Assembly (NCBI RefSeq): GCF_000241305.1
Contig: NZ_BAEH01000086.1
Span: forward strand, 1-52,536
Direction: 5' to 3'
Origin: Gordonia effusa NBRC 100432
Lineage (GTDB): Bacteria; Actinomycetota; Actinomycetes; Mycobacteriales; Mycobacteriaceae
Length of the DNA stretch: 52,536 bases
The position numbers and the translations under genes were made by a program. Of this stretch, positions 43,208 through 52,536 are shown in pieces (within the stretch, counting starts at the first letter, position 1; every line of letters begins with the position of its first letter). The notes beneath the pieces were generated by a model that searched no databases, was not told the DNA's origin, and worked only from the letters and a program-made list of their open reading frames with translations.

Positions 43208-44118
43208 GACACGCGATGGTTGATGACAGCACGCTCGACGACCACGTGGCCCACACCTTCGCCGACGCCGGATGCGCAGGCTGGGTTCACGCGCGTACTC
43301 TGAACGAGTCGGGCGTCGAATACGGATATCGACCCGATGCGCCGGTTGTCCTCGCATCGGTATACAAACTGCCACTGATGATTTCACTCTGTCGGATGGC
43401 GGACCGCAACGACATTGACCTTGCCGAGCGTGTCACCGTAACGCCGCACGACGTCGCGGAAGGCGCAACCGGACTCTCCGTGTTACATGATCCGGTGACC
43501 ATGAGCTGGCGCGATCTATGCGTGTCGATGATGACGGTCTCCGACAATGCCGCCGCCGACGTCGTGCTGGGAAGAGTCGGCCTGCACCAGCTAGCCGCCG
43601 ATCTCGCCGATCTTTCGTTGTCGCACACCAGGATCGTGAGCGGGATGCGCGAAGTCCACGCGCGCCTGCGCGCCGAGACCGGAACCTCGACCGTCGCCGA
43701 AGCATTCGAAGCCCTCGCGAATCCCGACGTCGAGGCCGAGGTCTCCGCCTACGATGCCGCGTATGCCAGCGCCGGTACTCCTCGCGAGTGCACCACGCTG
43801 TTAGACGCGGTATGGCGGGATGTCGCGGCATCGCCCGATTCGTGCGACTTCATCCGTCGCACCATGCGCAAGCAGGTGTTCACGACGCGGATCGCGTCCG
43901 GACTGGCGGTGCCGCATGCCACCGTCGCGGGCAAGACCGGCACCATCGGTTCGATTCGCAACGAGATCGCCGTTGTGGAGTTCCCCGGTGAATCGTCTGT
44001 GGCGATCGCGATTTTCACGAAAAGTGCGCGTGCCGCTGCCTCGCTACCGACTGTCGACCGCGCGATCGGCGAAGTGGCGCGCGCGGTGGTGATGGCGTTG
44101 CGCCGACCGCTGGTCTAA
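43204..44118 (+). CDS. Beta-lactamase-fold serine hydrolase
   Basis: A 304-aa protein from ATG 43204, translationally coupled to the LysR gene. It has class A-like motifs: S52-V-Y-K55 in [13 protein letters not shown] in TVSDNAAAD (113-115) and K-T-G in [10 protein letters not shown] near 244. No signal peptide or lipobox is visible and the omega-loop Glu is not clear, so it may be a cytosolic amidase or esterase rather than a drug-inactivating enzyme. It is the second such fold within 2 kb. Confidence 0.85.
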   Translation: MRHAMVDDSTLDDHVAHTFADAGCAGWVHARTLNESGVEYGYRPDAPVVLASVYKLPLMISLCRMADRNDIDLAERVTVTPHDVAEGATGLSVLHDPVTMSWRDLCVSMMTVSDNAAADVVLGRVGLHQLAADLADLSLSHTRIVSGMREVHARLRAETGTSTVAEAFEALANPDVEAEVSAYDAAYASAGTPRECTTLLDAVWRDVAASPDSCDFIRRTMRKQVFTTRIASGLAVPHATVAGKTGTIGSIRNEIAVVEFPGESSVAIAIFTKSARAAASLPTVDRAIGEVARAVVMALRRPLV

Positions 44119-44125
44119 CGTCCCT

Positions 44126-44192
44126 GGAAACCGCACCGTAAGACCCAGCCGGGGGCACACTGCCCTCGGCGCGTCCCTAGCGTGCGGTTTTC
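44126..44192. repeat. Dispersed inverted-repeat element, copy B (likely bidirectional terminator)
   Basis: Outer arms GGAAACCGCAC and GTGCGGTTTTC and an inner pair CCGGGGGCA / TGCCCTCGG (one mismatch) can form a long hairpin. It lies between the convergent serine hydrolase and WS/DGAT genes and overlaps the last bases of the latter. It is related in sequence to copy A beside nadE. Confidence 0.65.
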
Positions 44193-45597
44193 AAGGGGCA
44201 GCCGCCGCGGCCAGCAACACGTCGACCTCGGCTTGGAAACTCTCCACGATCGACCATTCATCGGGAACCAGCTCCTTGCAGCCCAATAGCCCGAAGTTCA
44301 GCTTTCCGTCGGCGGAAAATACCGTGATGTTGAGACCACCGCCGTGGAATACCGGACCGAGCGGATAGACGCCTTCCACCCGCGCACCGAGGAAATACAG
44401 CGGAAAGTCGGGGCCGGGGACATTTGAAATCAGCACGTTGAACACCGCCGGGTGCCGATTCGACAGTTTGCGGTCGCCGTAGAACTTCATCGCCGCGGCC
44501 AGCGTTGTCCCCGGCGCGAACTGCGCCCAGGCACGCAGGATGTTGGCGTCGATATCGGCATGATGGGCTTTGGATATCCGTGAGGCACGCGCCGACGCCT
44601 CGATTCGCTCGGCCGGATCGGCGACGTCGGTCGCCAACTCGGTGAACATTCCACTGACCTTGTTTGTCCCCTCCACTACCAGGTCCGTCTCATCGGCGTC
44701 GTGGACCGACACCGGCACCATCGCGACCAGCGGTTGCTCGGGCAGTGCGTCGATATGCAGTAGGTAGTCACGCAGCGCGCCGGCAACCAGAGCCAACACC
44801 ACTTCGTTGATCTTGACGCCGAAATGATTCTTGATTTCCTTGATATCGGCCATCGGGACCTGGCCCATCGCGACCACCCGATGCGGTGTGATCGGCGCGT
44901 TGAACGGCGTACGTGGCGCTTGGAACGGCGCAGGCATGGCATCGGCCGACTGGGCCCGACGCAACCAGCCGACCGGAACACGCAGCGTGGCGGGCAGCAG
45001 TTTGGCCATCGCGATAGGGCGTTGTACCAGGTAGTTCACCGCGCCACCGGCCGCCATCGTCGTGCGCGACGACGACCCCGCAGTCTCTTTGACCTTCTGT
45101 TCGTCGAGTTCTGGAAGATCGGGAGTGAGGGTGCATAGCTGAGCTAGCAGGTCGGCACCGGTGACGCCGTCGACCCCGGCGTGATGCATACGCAGCATGG
45201 CCGCGACTTTCCCACCGGCGACGCCTTCCAGAATCCACAGCTCCCATAGCGGCTTGCCTCGATCGAGGGTCTGGCCGGCGAGATGGGCACAGAAATCGGC
45301 CACCTCACGCTCACTGCCGGGTGAGGGCACAGCTACCCGGTGGACATGACGCTGGATATCGAAATCGGTGTCTTCGATCCAGACCGGATGATCGATGTTG
45401 AGTACGGAATTGGCTAGTTTGCGCCGGAACGTCGGCATCGCTTGCAGTCGTCGCTCGAGTTCTGCTCGCATCGTCTCGAAGCTGTATCCGCCGGGGACGG
45501 TAGCGGGATCGATTTCGATGATGCCGATGACGTGCATCAACTGCGATCTGGTCTCCAGGTAGAGGAACGAGGCATCTAATCCGCTCAACCGCTGCAT
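44191..45597 (-). CDS. Wax ester synthase/diacylglycerol acyltransferase (WS/DGAT)
   Basis: A 468-aa protein from ATG 45597 (MQRLSGLDASFLYLET), the usual start of this family; the open frame upstream is not conserved-looking. Catalytic H-H-x-x-x-D-G in MLRMHHAGVDGV (138-144). The later PLW (GKPLWELWILEG) and NVPGP (LISNVPGPDFPLYFLG) motifs also fit. It joins fatty acyl-CoA to diacylglycerol or a long-chain alcohol to make storage lipid. The divergent neighbour is an acyl-ACP desaturase, a plausible source of unsaturated acyl groups. Confidence 0.92.
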   Translation of the reverse strand: MQRLSGLDASFLYLETRSQLMHVIGIIEIDPATVPGGYSFETMRAELERRLQAMPTFRRKLANSVLNIDHPVWIEDTDFDIQRHVHRVAVPSPGSEREVADFCAHLAGQTLDRGKPLWELWILEGVAGGKVAAMLRMHHAGVDGVTGADLLAQLCTLTPDLPELDEQKVKETAGSSSRTTMAAGGAVNYLVQRPIAMAKLLPATLRVPVGWLRRAQSADAMPAPFQAPRTPFNAPITPHRVVAMGQVPMADIKEIKNHFGVKINEVVLALVAGALRDYLLHIDALPEQPLVAMVPVSVHDADETDLVVEGTNKVSGMFTELATDVADPAERIEASARASRISKAHHADIDANILRAWAQFAPGTTLAAAMKFYGDRKLSNRHPAVFNVLISNVPGPDFPLYFLGARVEGVYPLGPVFHGGGLNITVFSADGKLNFGLLGCKELVPDEWSIVESFQAEVDVLLAAAAAP

Positions 45598-45862
45598 CTT
45601 TCTATCGTGCCGCACGCGGTCGACGTCGGTGGTGACGTCGGCAACATATCGTCGAATCCGGCTAACGCTCGCGGTGCTCGCAGCGACATGTAATGGGGTG
45701 TACAGCGACCTCACAGATGGTTACGACACCGTAGGGAGAAGTTTGGGCGACCTTGCCTGAATGCCGTAGGCTGAAAACTGGTGCCCACCTTCACTATGTG
45801 AATGCGCGCTGGGCGACCCAGAATCACTAATACCCGCGGAAAGCTTGTTCGGAGGAAATTAC

Positions 45863-46861
45863 ATGGCACGCGAGCTCACGCAACTCGAACTTCTCCAGGA
45901 ACTGGAGCCGGTGGCCGAGGACAACGTCAACCGTCACATCAAAACCGCGAAGAACTGGAACCCGCACGACTACGTGCCGTGGGACGAGGGCCGCAACTTC
46001 GCCGAGCTCGGCGGTGTCGACTACGACCCTGAGCAGTCACAGCTGGACGAGGTCGCCAAAGCCGCGATGATCACCAACCTCCTGACCGAGGACAACCTGC
46101 CGTCGTATCACCGCGTGATCGCCGATAACTTCTCGATGGATTCGGCGTGGGGCGACTGGGTCGGCCGCTGGACCGCCGAGGAAAACCGCCACGGCATCGT
46201 CATGCGCGACTATCTCGTCGTAACCCGTGGCGTGGATCCCGTTGCCCTCGAAGAGGCGCGCATGATCCACATGACCAACGGTTACGACCCCATGCTGGCC
46301 GCCGCCGGGCGAGCCGACGAGCTCGAGGCGCACGCCGACGAACTGGGCATCCTGCATTCGGTCGCATATGTGACCTTCCAGGAATTGGCTACGCGAGTGA
46401 GCCACCGCAACACTGGCAAGGCCTGTAACGACCCGATCGCCGACCGCATGTTGCAGCGCATCGCAGCAGACGAGAACCTGCACATGATCTTCTACCGCAA
46501 CATCTGTGGTGCGGGCATGGATATCTCCCCCGACCAGACATTGCGGGCGGTCACCGACATCGTCACCAACTTCCAGATGCCGGGTGCCGGTATGCCGAAC
46601 TTCCGTCGCCACGGTGTGTTGATGGCCAAGCACGGCATCTACGACCTGCGCCAGCACCTCGAAGAGGTCATCATGCCGGTGCTGCGTAAGTGGAATGTCT
46701 TCGACCGCACCGACTTCGGTCCCGAGGGTGAGAAGACCCGCGAAGAGCTGGCCGCCTTCCTCGAGCAGTTGGGCAAGGATGCGACTCGCTTCGAGGAGAT
46801 GCGCGACCGCGCGTTGGCTCGTGAAGCAGCGAAGGCTGCCAAGCAGGCTCAGGCTTCTTAG
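45863..46861 (+). CDS. Soluble acyl-ACP desaturase (DesA-like)
   Basis: A 332-aa protein from ATG 45863 (MARELTQLELLQELE) with GGAGGAAA 7 bases upstream. It is a ferritin-fold diiron desaturase with E-E-x-x-H in TAEENRHGIVMRDYL (about 108) and D-E-x-x-H in AADENLHMIFYRN (about 200). The usual early W-x-P-x-D-Y motif is present (NWNPHDYVPW). It introduces a double bond into acyl-ACP, feeding oleate or mycolate-precursor synthesis. A strong terminator follows. Confidence 0.93.
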   Translation: MARELTQLELLQELEPVAEDNVNRHIKTAKNWNPHDYVPWDEGRNFAELGGVDYDPEQSQLDEVAKAAMITNLLTEDNLPSYHRVIADNFSMDSAWGDWVGRWTAEENRHGIVMRDYLVVTRGVDPVALEEARMIHMTNGYDPMLAAAGRADELEAHADELGILHSVAYVTFQELATRVSHRNTGKACNDPIADRMLQRIAADENLHMIFYRNICGAGMDISPDQTLRAVTDIVTNFQMPGAGMPNFRRHGVLMAKHGIYDLRQHLEEVIMPVLRKWNVFDRTDFGPEGEKTREELAAFLEQLGKDATRFEEMRDRALAREAAKAAKQAQAS

Positions 46862-46869
46862 GTTTAGAC

Positions 46870-46909
46870 ACGACGCCGCCGTCCCGGATTTCCGGGGCGG
46901 CGGCGTCGT
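46870..46909. terminator. Terminator after the desaturase gene
   Basis: A long stem (ACGACGCCGCC..CCGG pairing with CCGG..GGCGGCGTCGT) around a short loop is followed by CGTTTCGG. It lies between convergent genes (desaturase and LLM oxidoreductase) and probably acts in both directions. Confidence 0.8.
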
Positions 46910-46983
46910 CGTTTCGGGCCACAATCTGCACCGTCGGCGTCGGCGAGGGTATCAGTCCCCCGACGCCACCCACAGCGCAGACT

Positions 46984-47895
46984 TCAGTCAGCCAGCTCGC
47001 GTAACACCGCTCGGGTGCGGACCGCGTCGTCGCCACCACTGAAGACCGATCCGACGAATTCCGTTGCACCCGATGCGAATACATTGCGTACTCGGTCGGC
47101 TACCTGAGCTTCGTCGCCGATGATCGCCAAATCCTCCGGTCCGGCCGCACCTTCTCGATCCATCATCGCCCGGTACGACGGCAGCGTCCCGTAGACCTCA
47201 AATATTTTGGCGGCCTTGGCTTTTGCCGCCTCGACGTCGTCGGTGACCAGGACCGGCAACGCGCAGACAACTCGCGGCGCCGGACGACCCGCGTCAGCGG
47301 CGGCAGCGGTGATCGTCGGCGCGATATGCTCGGCGACGGTGACCGGCCCGGTCATCCACAGCACTGTCCCATCGGTACGACGTCCGGCAAGTTTCAGCAT
47401 CGAGGTGCCCATCGCGGCGACCAGCACCGGCACGCGACCACTGTCACCCATCGTCATCGCGAGATGGCCCGACATCGTCTCGCCGGTATACGACACCTGG
47501 TCGCCGTCGAGCAAGGGCATCAAGATATTGAGATACTCCTTCATGTGCCGGGCCGGCCGGGAGAAGTCGTAGCCGAACATATTCTCAATGACGACCTGGT
47601 GAGAGAGGCCGATGCCGAGATTGAGCCGGCCGGCGCCGACGGCGAGCGCGACGGTCCGCGCCTGTTGGGCCAGCGCACCCGGATGTCGCGGGTAGGTCGG
47701 CACTACGCCCGTGCCAAGTTCAATGCCCGGCACGCGCGAGCCGGCGATGGCGAGCGCCGTCAACGCGTCGAGCCCGAAAATATGTGAGAGCCAAGCGGAT
47801 TCGAATCCCTCATCGGCTAGTTGAGCCACTTCATCGGTCAGTCGACGCACCGCGTCGGGGCCGGTCTGATCGTTGAGCATGATTCCGATACGCAT
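46984..47895 (-). CDS. LLM-class, F420-type oxidoreductase
   Basis: A 303-aa protein from ATG 47895 with AAAGGAG upstream. Luciferase-like monooxygenase fold: MRIGIMLNDQTGPDAVRRLTDEVAQLADEGFESAWLSHIFG, the barrel segments GTGVVPTYPRHPGALAQQARTVAL and RLNLGIGLSHQVVIENMFG, then RRTDGTVLWMTGP. Actinobacterial members of this type usually use coenzyme F420 rather than FMN. Substrate unknown. Confidence 0.85.
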   Translation of the reverse strand: MRIGIMLNDQTGPDAVRRLTDEVAQLADEGFESAWLSHIFGLDALTALAIAGSRVPGIELGTGVVPTYPRHPGALAQQARTVALAVGAGRLNLGIGLSHQVVIENMFGYDFSRPARHMKEYLNILMPLLDGDQVSYTGETMSGHLAMTMGDSGRVPVLVAAMGTSMLKLAGRRTDGTVLWMTGPVTVAEHIAPTITAAAADAGRPAPRVVCALPVLVTDDVEAAKAKAAKIFEVYGTLPSYRAMMDREGAAGPEDLAIIGDEAQVADRVRNVFASGATEFVGSVFSGGDDAVRTRAVLRELAD

Positions 47896-48148
47896 GACAC
47901 TCCTTTGGGCCGCGGATGGTTCGGAATCAAACCTACGCGAGCGCACCCGAAACTTCTGACAGCTCGATAGTCGCTGGCACCAGGCCGATGTAACCCCCGC
48001 GTAACCCAATTGTTCGCGTCCGGGAAATCAACGTGGCAGGGTTGAGGAGCCGTCCACGCACGGTGCGGGTCGGGGTGTCGTAGCGCGGCATCCGAAGGTC
48101 CACGTCAGAGCAACTTCCTCAACCGAAGCTCAAGGGAATACCGATCAG

Positions 48149-51100
48149 ATGACCAGCAGTGCCTTTGCCAAAGTGCTCGTAGCGAACCGTGGCGAGATCG
48201 CCATCCGCGCATTCCGGGCTGCCTATGAACTGGGCGTGGGAACCGTCGCGGTATTCCCCTACGAAGATCGCAATTCACCGCACCGCACCAAGGCGGACGA
48301 GTCTTATCAGATCGGCGAGCCGGGCCACCCGGTCCGCAACTACCTCGACATCGACGCGATCGTCGCCGCGGCCCGTCAGGCCGGCGCGGACGCGATCTAT
48401 CCGGGGTACGGCTTTCTGTCGGAGAATCCCGACCTCGCGGCGGCCTGTGCGGCCAACGACATCACCTTCGTCGGACCATCTCGCGACGTGCTGGAACTGA
48501 CCGGCAACAAGGCTCGCGCGATCGCCGCGGCCAAGGCCGCCGGCCTTCCGGTACTGGCGTCGTCGGAGCCGTCGACCGACGTCGACGCACTACTGGCCGA
48601 CGCCGAGTCGATGACATTTCCGCTATTCGTGAAGGCTGTGGCCGGCGGCGGTGGCCGCGGTATGCGCCGCGTCGCAGAGATTTCCGACCTCCGGGAGGCT
48701 ATCGAGGCCGCGGCCCGGGAAGCCGAGTCGGCATTCGGCGATGCGACGGTATTCCTCGAACAAGCGGTGATCAACCCGCGCCACATCGAGGTGCAGATCC
48801 TCGCCGACACCCACGGCAATGTCATCCATCTGTTCGAGCGCGACTGTTCGGTACAGCGTCGCCACCAGAAAGTCGTCGAACTGGCGCCAGCGCCCAACCT
48901 GGACCCGACGTTGCGGGAGAAGATTTGCTCAGACGCCGTCGCGTTCGCCCGACAGATCAACTACAGCTGCGCCGGTACCGTTGAGTTCCTCGTCGATGAA
49001 CGCGGCAACCATGTGTTCATCGAAATGAATCCCCGGATCCAGGTCGAGCACACGGTGACCGAGGAGGTCACCGATGTCGACCTGGTGCAGGCGCAATTGC
49101 GGATCGCCGCCGGGGCGACACTCGCCGACCTGGACCTGGCGCAGGAGAACATCAAACTGCACGGCGCTGCTCTGCAATGCCGTATCACCACTGAAGACCC
49201 GGCGAACGGTTTCCGCCCGGACACCGGCCGGATCACCGCGTACCGCTCCCCGGGTGGCGGTGGCGTACGCCTCGACGGTGGGACGACGCTCGGCGCCGAA
49301 GTCGGTGCGTATTTCGACTCGATGCTGGTCAAGCTGACATGTCGCGGTCGAGATTTTCCGACCGCGGTCGCCCACGCTCGCCGGGCGGTGACCGAATTCA
49401 GGATCCGTGGCGTCTCCACCAATATCCCCTTCCTGCAAGCGGTGCTCGACGACCCAGACTTCCGCGCCGGGCATGTCACCACGTCGTTCATCGAGGAACG
49501 CCCCCATCTGCTGACGCAGCACTCCTCGGCCGACCGCGCGTCGAAGATCCTCTCCTACCTGGCCGATGTCACCGTCAACAAGCCGAACGGCACCCGCCCG
49601 ACCACGGTATACGCACTAGACAAGCTGCCGGCCATCGATCTGTCGACACCGCCGCCTGCCGGGTCGCGGCAGCGATTGTTGGAGTTGGGTCCCGACGGTT
49701 TTGCCGCTTCGCTGCGCGAGCAGAAAGCGCTCGGCGTCACCGACACCACGTTCCGCGACGCACATCAGTCGTTGCTGGCGACGCGCCTGCGTACATCCAG
49801 CCTGCTCGGCGTGGCCGGCCACGTGGCCCGAATGACCCCCGAACTTCTCTCCATCGAGGCGTGGGGCGGCGCCACCTACGACGTCGCGCTGCGATTCCTA
49901 CACGAGGATCCGTGGGATCGTCTCGCCCAACTCCGCGAGGCCGTTCCCAATATCTGTCTGCAGATGCTGCTTCGCGGACGCAACACCGTCGGCTACACGC
50001 CCTACCCCGAAGCGGTCACGAAAGCCTTTGTCGCCGAAGCGACTTCGACAGGTATCGATATCTTCCGCATCTTCGACGCGTTGAACAACGTCGACCAGAT
50101 GCGTCCGGCTATCGACGCGGTACGGGAGACCGGCACGTCGATCGCCGAGGTGGCGATGAGCTACACCGGCGACCTCGCCAATCCGGCCGAAGACCTGTAC
50201 ACGCTGGACTACTACCTGAAGCTGGCCGAACAGATCGTCGACGCCGGGGCGCATGTGCTGGCGATCAAGGACATGGCCGGACTGCTGCGCGCACCCGCCG
50301 CGTCGAAGTTGGTCACCGCACTGCGAAGCAATTTCGATCTGCCCATTCACATCCATACCCACGACACCCCGGGCGGCCAGTTGGCGACCTATCTGGCGGC
50401 GTGGGAAGCCGGAGCGGACGCGGTCGATGGCGCCAGTGCGCCGATGGCCGGTACCACCAGCCAGCCGTCGTTGTCGGCGATCGTCGCGGCCGCCGCACAT
50501 AGTGAACGTGACACCGGTATCTCACTCGACGCCGTCTGCGACCTGGAGCCCTACTGGGAGGCACTGCGAAAGGTGTACGCGCCCTTCGAATCTGGCCTCC
50601 CGTCGCCGACCGGCCGCGTCTACACTCACGAGATTCCCGGTGGGCAGCTGTCGAATCTGCGTCAGCAAGCGATCGCGCTGGGACTCGGCGACCGGTTCGA
50701 AGAGGTCGAGGCGAAGTACGCGGCATCGGACCGGTTGCTTGGCCGACTAGTGAAGGTGACGCCGTCGTCGAAAGTTGTCGGTGACCTGGCGTTGGCCCTC
50801 GTCGGCACGGGTGTCGACGTCGAGGACTTCGCGGCGGACCCGGGTCGCTACGACATCCCCGACTCGGTGATCGGCTTCTTGCACGGCGAGCTTGGCACAC
50901 CGGTCGGCGGCTGGCCCGAACCGTTCCGCTCTCGTGCGCTGGCCGGGCGTACCTCGGCGAAGCCGATCACTCCGCTGACGTCGGAGGACGAGGCCGGTCT
51001 CGCGGGTGATTCAGCGACCCGCCAGGCGACGTTGAACCGACTGCTCTTCCCCGGCCCGACCAAGGAATACCTGGATCACCTCGACAAATACGGTGATGTT

Positions 51101-51562
51101 TCCCGGCTGTCGGCCAATCAGTTCTTTTACGGACTACGCCGCGGCGACGAGCACAATGTCGAATTGGCCAAAGGTGTCACCCTGCTCATCGGGCTGGAGG
51201 CCATTTCCGAAGCCGATGAACACGGAATGCGCACGGTCATGTGCATTCTCAACGGCCAGTTGCGGCCGGTCGCAGTGCGCGATCGTTCTATCGTCAGCGA
51301 TGTACCGGCCGCGGAGAAGGCCGACAAGGACAATCCCGGTCACGTCGCGGCACCGTTCGCCGGTGTGGTCACCCTGACCGTTTCCGAAGGCGACACCATC
51401 GAAGCCGGTGCCACTATTGGCACCATCGAGGCGATGAAGATGGAAGCCGCCATCACCGCGTCGCGCGGCGGCACGATCAGCCGGACGGCGATCACCAAGG
51501 TGGCTCAGGTAGAGGCCGGGGACCTACTCGCGGTCGTGTCGGCGGCGGGAGTTAGCGAGTAG
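48149..51562 (+). CDS. pyc: Pyruvate carboxylase (single chain)
   Basis: An 1137-aa enzyme in the standard order. The biotin carboxylase domain (about 1-460) has KVLVANRGEIAIRAFRAA, the ATP-grasp loop KAVAGGGGRGMRRV and FIEMNPRIQVEHTVTEEVT. The carboxyltransferase domain (about 530-840) has TDTTFRDAHQSLLATRLRT, FRIFDALNNVDQMRPAI and IHIHTHDTPGGQ. The biotin carrier domain has IEAMKMEAAI (biotin Lys about 1097). It fills the TCA cycle with oxaloacetate. No partner gene; the left flank of 253 bases holds the promoter region but no frame that looks real. Confidence 0.95.
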   Translation: MTSSAFAKVLVANRGEIAIRAFRAAYELGVGTVAVFPYEDRNSPHRTKADESYQIGEPGHPVRNYLDIDAIVAAARQAGADAIYPGYGFLSENPDLAAACAANDITFVGPSRDVLELTGNKARAIAAAKAAGLPVLASSEPSTDVDALLADAESMTFPLFVKAVAGGGGRGMRRVAEISDLREAIEAAAREAESAFGDATVFLEQAVINPRHIEVQILADTHGNVIHLFERDCSVQRRHQKVVELAPAPNLDPTLREKICSDAVAFARQINYSCAGTVEFLVDERGNHVFIEMNPRIQVEHTVTEEVTDVDLVQAQLRIAAGATLADLDLAQENIKLHGAALQCRITTEDPANGFRPDTGRITAYRSPGGGGVRLDGGTTLGAEVGAYFDSMLVKLTCRGRDFPTAVAHARRAVTEFRIRGVSTNIPFLQAVLDDPDFRAGHVTTSFIEERPHLLTQHSSADRASKILSYLADVTVNKPNGTRPTTVYALDKLPAIDLSTPPPAGSRQRLLELGPDGFAASLREQKALGVTDTTFRDAHQSLLATRLRTSSLLGVAGHVARMTPELLSIEAWGGATYDVALRFLHEDPWDRLAQLREAVPNICLQMLLRGRNTVGYTPYPEAVTKAFVAEATSTGIDIFRIFDALNNVDQMRPAIDAVRETGTSIAEVAMSYTGDLANPAEDLYTLDYYLKLAEQIVDAGAHVLAIKDMAGLLRAPAASKLVTALRSNFDLPIHIHTHDTPGGQLATYLAAWEAGADAVDGASAPMAGTTSQPSLSAIVAAAAHSERDTGISLDAVCDLEPYWEALRKVYAPFESGLPSPTGRVYTHEIPGGQLSNLRQQAIALGLGDRFEEVEAKYAASDRLLGRLVKVTPSSKVVGDLALALVGTGVDVEDFAADPGRYDIPDSVIGFLHGELGTPVGGWPEPFRSRALAGRTSAKPITPLTSEDEAGLAGDSATRQATLNRLLFPGPTKEYLDHLDKYGDVSRLSANQFFYGLRRGDEHNVELAKGVTLLIGLEAISEADEHGMRTVMCILNGQLRPVAVRDRSIVSDVPAAEKADKDNPGHVAAPFAGVVTLTVSEGDTIEAGATIGTIEAMKMEAAITASRGGTISRTAITKVAQVEAGDLLAVVSAAGVSE

Positions 51563-51570
51563 GAGTGCCC

Positions 51571-52412
51571 CTAGCAACCCCATCCGCATATTTCGGCGCC
51601 TTTGAGCGTGCCATCTAGCGTCGTAACCATATGGGAGTCAATGCCATTGCTATTAAGGCCGATCCAGACCTCACCTCCGTCGTCGCCATTGACCGACACT
51701 CGAAATGGGGTGCGTTCGGCCTTGATGGCATCGACTTTCAGACGCTCGGGTGCTGAGGAGATGGTCGCGACGAGCTTGTCGACGTCGAGCTTTTGACGTC
51801 AACTGTTGTTCCCACGCTCGAACCGACTGCCTGGCCTCCGTAATAACTCGGGCTGTGGAACTGGCCGCCTAACGAATAGTTATACGAGGTGTGACCGACC
51901 GGCGACGCCTTGTCTTTGACATACACAACGGCCTTTTCTTTAAAGAGGTGCATCCCCTCAATGACAGTCGTGCCGAACCTCTTTTCGATGGCGGCAATGA
52001 CCTCGTTTATCCCGTCAACGGTATACATGTCGCCGACGACCAGCGGGTCTCGGTTCTCCATACTCACTGTGGTTACGGTGTCTCTATCCTCGAAAAGACC
52101 GCGAACGGCGATACTCGCGAAGATCACCACCAGCAGTGAGAGCACTCCGATCACTATCGTCGATCTTTTGGGGCCGGTACGTGGCCGTCGTTTACCGTGG
52201 TCGGATCCAAACTCTCGGCGTTGAAGATCCTTCGTCAGGTGCGTCAGCTCGGCGAGCGTCGCGGCAGCCTTAACTGCCTCGACTCGCTCGATGTAGGTGT
52301 TCATCTGGAGCTGCCCATCGGCGAGGGCATCGTCAAGGATGGCTAGAGTTGTCACCCGGTCCGTATCGCGAGCGCGGATGGGATCTGATCCCATCGGTTC
52401 GGGCCTCGTCAT
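51571..52412 (-). pseudogene. DUF1707-type membrane protein broken by an apparent frameshift
   Basis: The first frame (52412 to about 51795) encodes a DUF1707-like N terminus (MGSDPIRARDTDRVTTLAILDDALADGQLQ, then IERVEAVKAAATLAELTHLTKDL), a basic stretch, a membrane helix (STIVIGVLSLLVVIFASIAV) and an outside domain. At the AAAA run (51791-51794) it leaves frame and ends soon after at 51738. The next frame continues protein-like sequence (KLDVDKLVATISSAPERLKV, then GEVWIGLNSNGIDSHMVT) to TAG at 51571. One extra A would rejoin them as about 280 aa. It may be a true mutation, a sequencing error or a slippage site. Confidence 0.6.
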
Positions 52413-52495
52413 AGTAGGAGCCTAGCGCGTCTACACCAATGAGAACTATGACTGTGCGATATCGAGGATGACGTGGACCGCAAGGTCCGCAAATG

Positions 52496-52533
52496 CATGT
52501 AGGCCCCCTGACTGTTGTCAGGGGGCCTACATG
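52496..52533. terminator. Perfect 17-bp hairpin at the right edge
   Basis: CATGTAGGCCCCCTGAC and GTCAGGGGGCCTACATG pair completely around a TGTT loop. It lies upstream of the broken DUF1707 gene, so it probably terminates a gene entering from beyond the right edge on the minus strand, or marks a small RNA end. Confidence 0.7.
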
Positions 52534-52536
52534 AGG

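Overview
The window looks like part of a chromosome from a mycolic-acid actinomycete (order Mycobacteriales; genus not determinable by eye). Indicators are uniformly high G+C, GTG and possibly leaderless starts, an MmpL-type RND transporter, a WS/DGAT acyltransferase, a soluble acyl-ACP desaturase, an F420-type luciferase-like oxidoreductase, a PAS-ANTAR regulator and the tRNA set Glu-Asp-Phe on one strand.

The left third (1 to about 17,290) is the right-hand part of an actinobacterial integrative and conjugative element (AICE-like) inserted at the 3' end of a tRNA-Phe gene; its left end lies outside the window. From left to right it carries four cargo genes (a uracil-DNA glycosylase-like protein cut by the window edge, a protein with two RusA-like segments, an unknown protein and a Schlafen/AlbA_2-domain protein), then a dense array of GTCCACC / GGTGGAC repeats that looks like a replication origin. 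Next is a leftward replication operon (HTH protein, two small proteins, 1002-aa primase-polymerase/ATPase), a rightward transfer operon (membrane protein, FtsK/TraB-like translocase, two small proteins, DUF2637 membrane protein), an accessory run (two paralogous lipoproteins, a membrane-anchored protein, a 46-aa protein, a 201-aa protein), a strong terminator, an excisionase-like HTH gene, and a tyrosine integrase next to tRNA-Phe. The most striking signal is in the 3' half of the DUF2637 gene. Fifteen same-strand copies of the 8-mer GCGACGCR fall in all three reading frames of that gene, which suggests selection on DNA rather than protein. They resemble the recognition repeats (TRS/clt) used by FtsK-like TraB conjugation translocases.

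From about 17,560 the sequence is ordinary chromosome, visibly less G+C-rich. It holds a secreted LIP/CAL-A-type lipase; a small stress cluster (PAS-ANTAR, CsbD, GlsB-type membrane protein, divergent LuxR-type response regulator); an ArsR-VOC-PLP enzyme operon; two alpha/beta hydrolases flanking short repeats; tRNA-Lys; an MmpL transporter; and three more esterase or hydrolase genes. The last of these starts an operon (hydrolase, short-chain dehydrogenase, diiron protein, Baeyer-Villiger-type monooxygenase, MerR regulator) preceded by an inverted repeat that encloses a TTGACA box.

The right part has a copper operon (YcnI, CopC, CopD and a small membrane protein), a small secreted Cys protein, glutamine-dependent NAD synthetase with an in-frame 30-bp tandem repeat, a class A beta-lactamase lipoprotein, a LysR regulator translationally coupled to a second beta-lactamase-fold hydrolase, a WS/DGAT, an acyl-ACP desaturase, an LLM oxidoreductase and single-chain pyruvate carboxylase. 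The last gene, a DUF1707-type membrane protein, is broken by an apparent frameshift.
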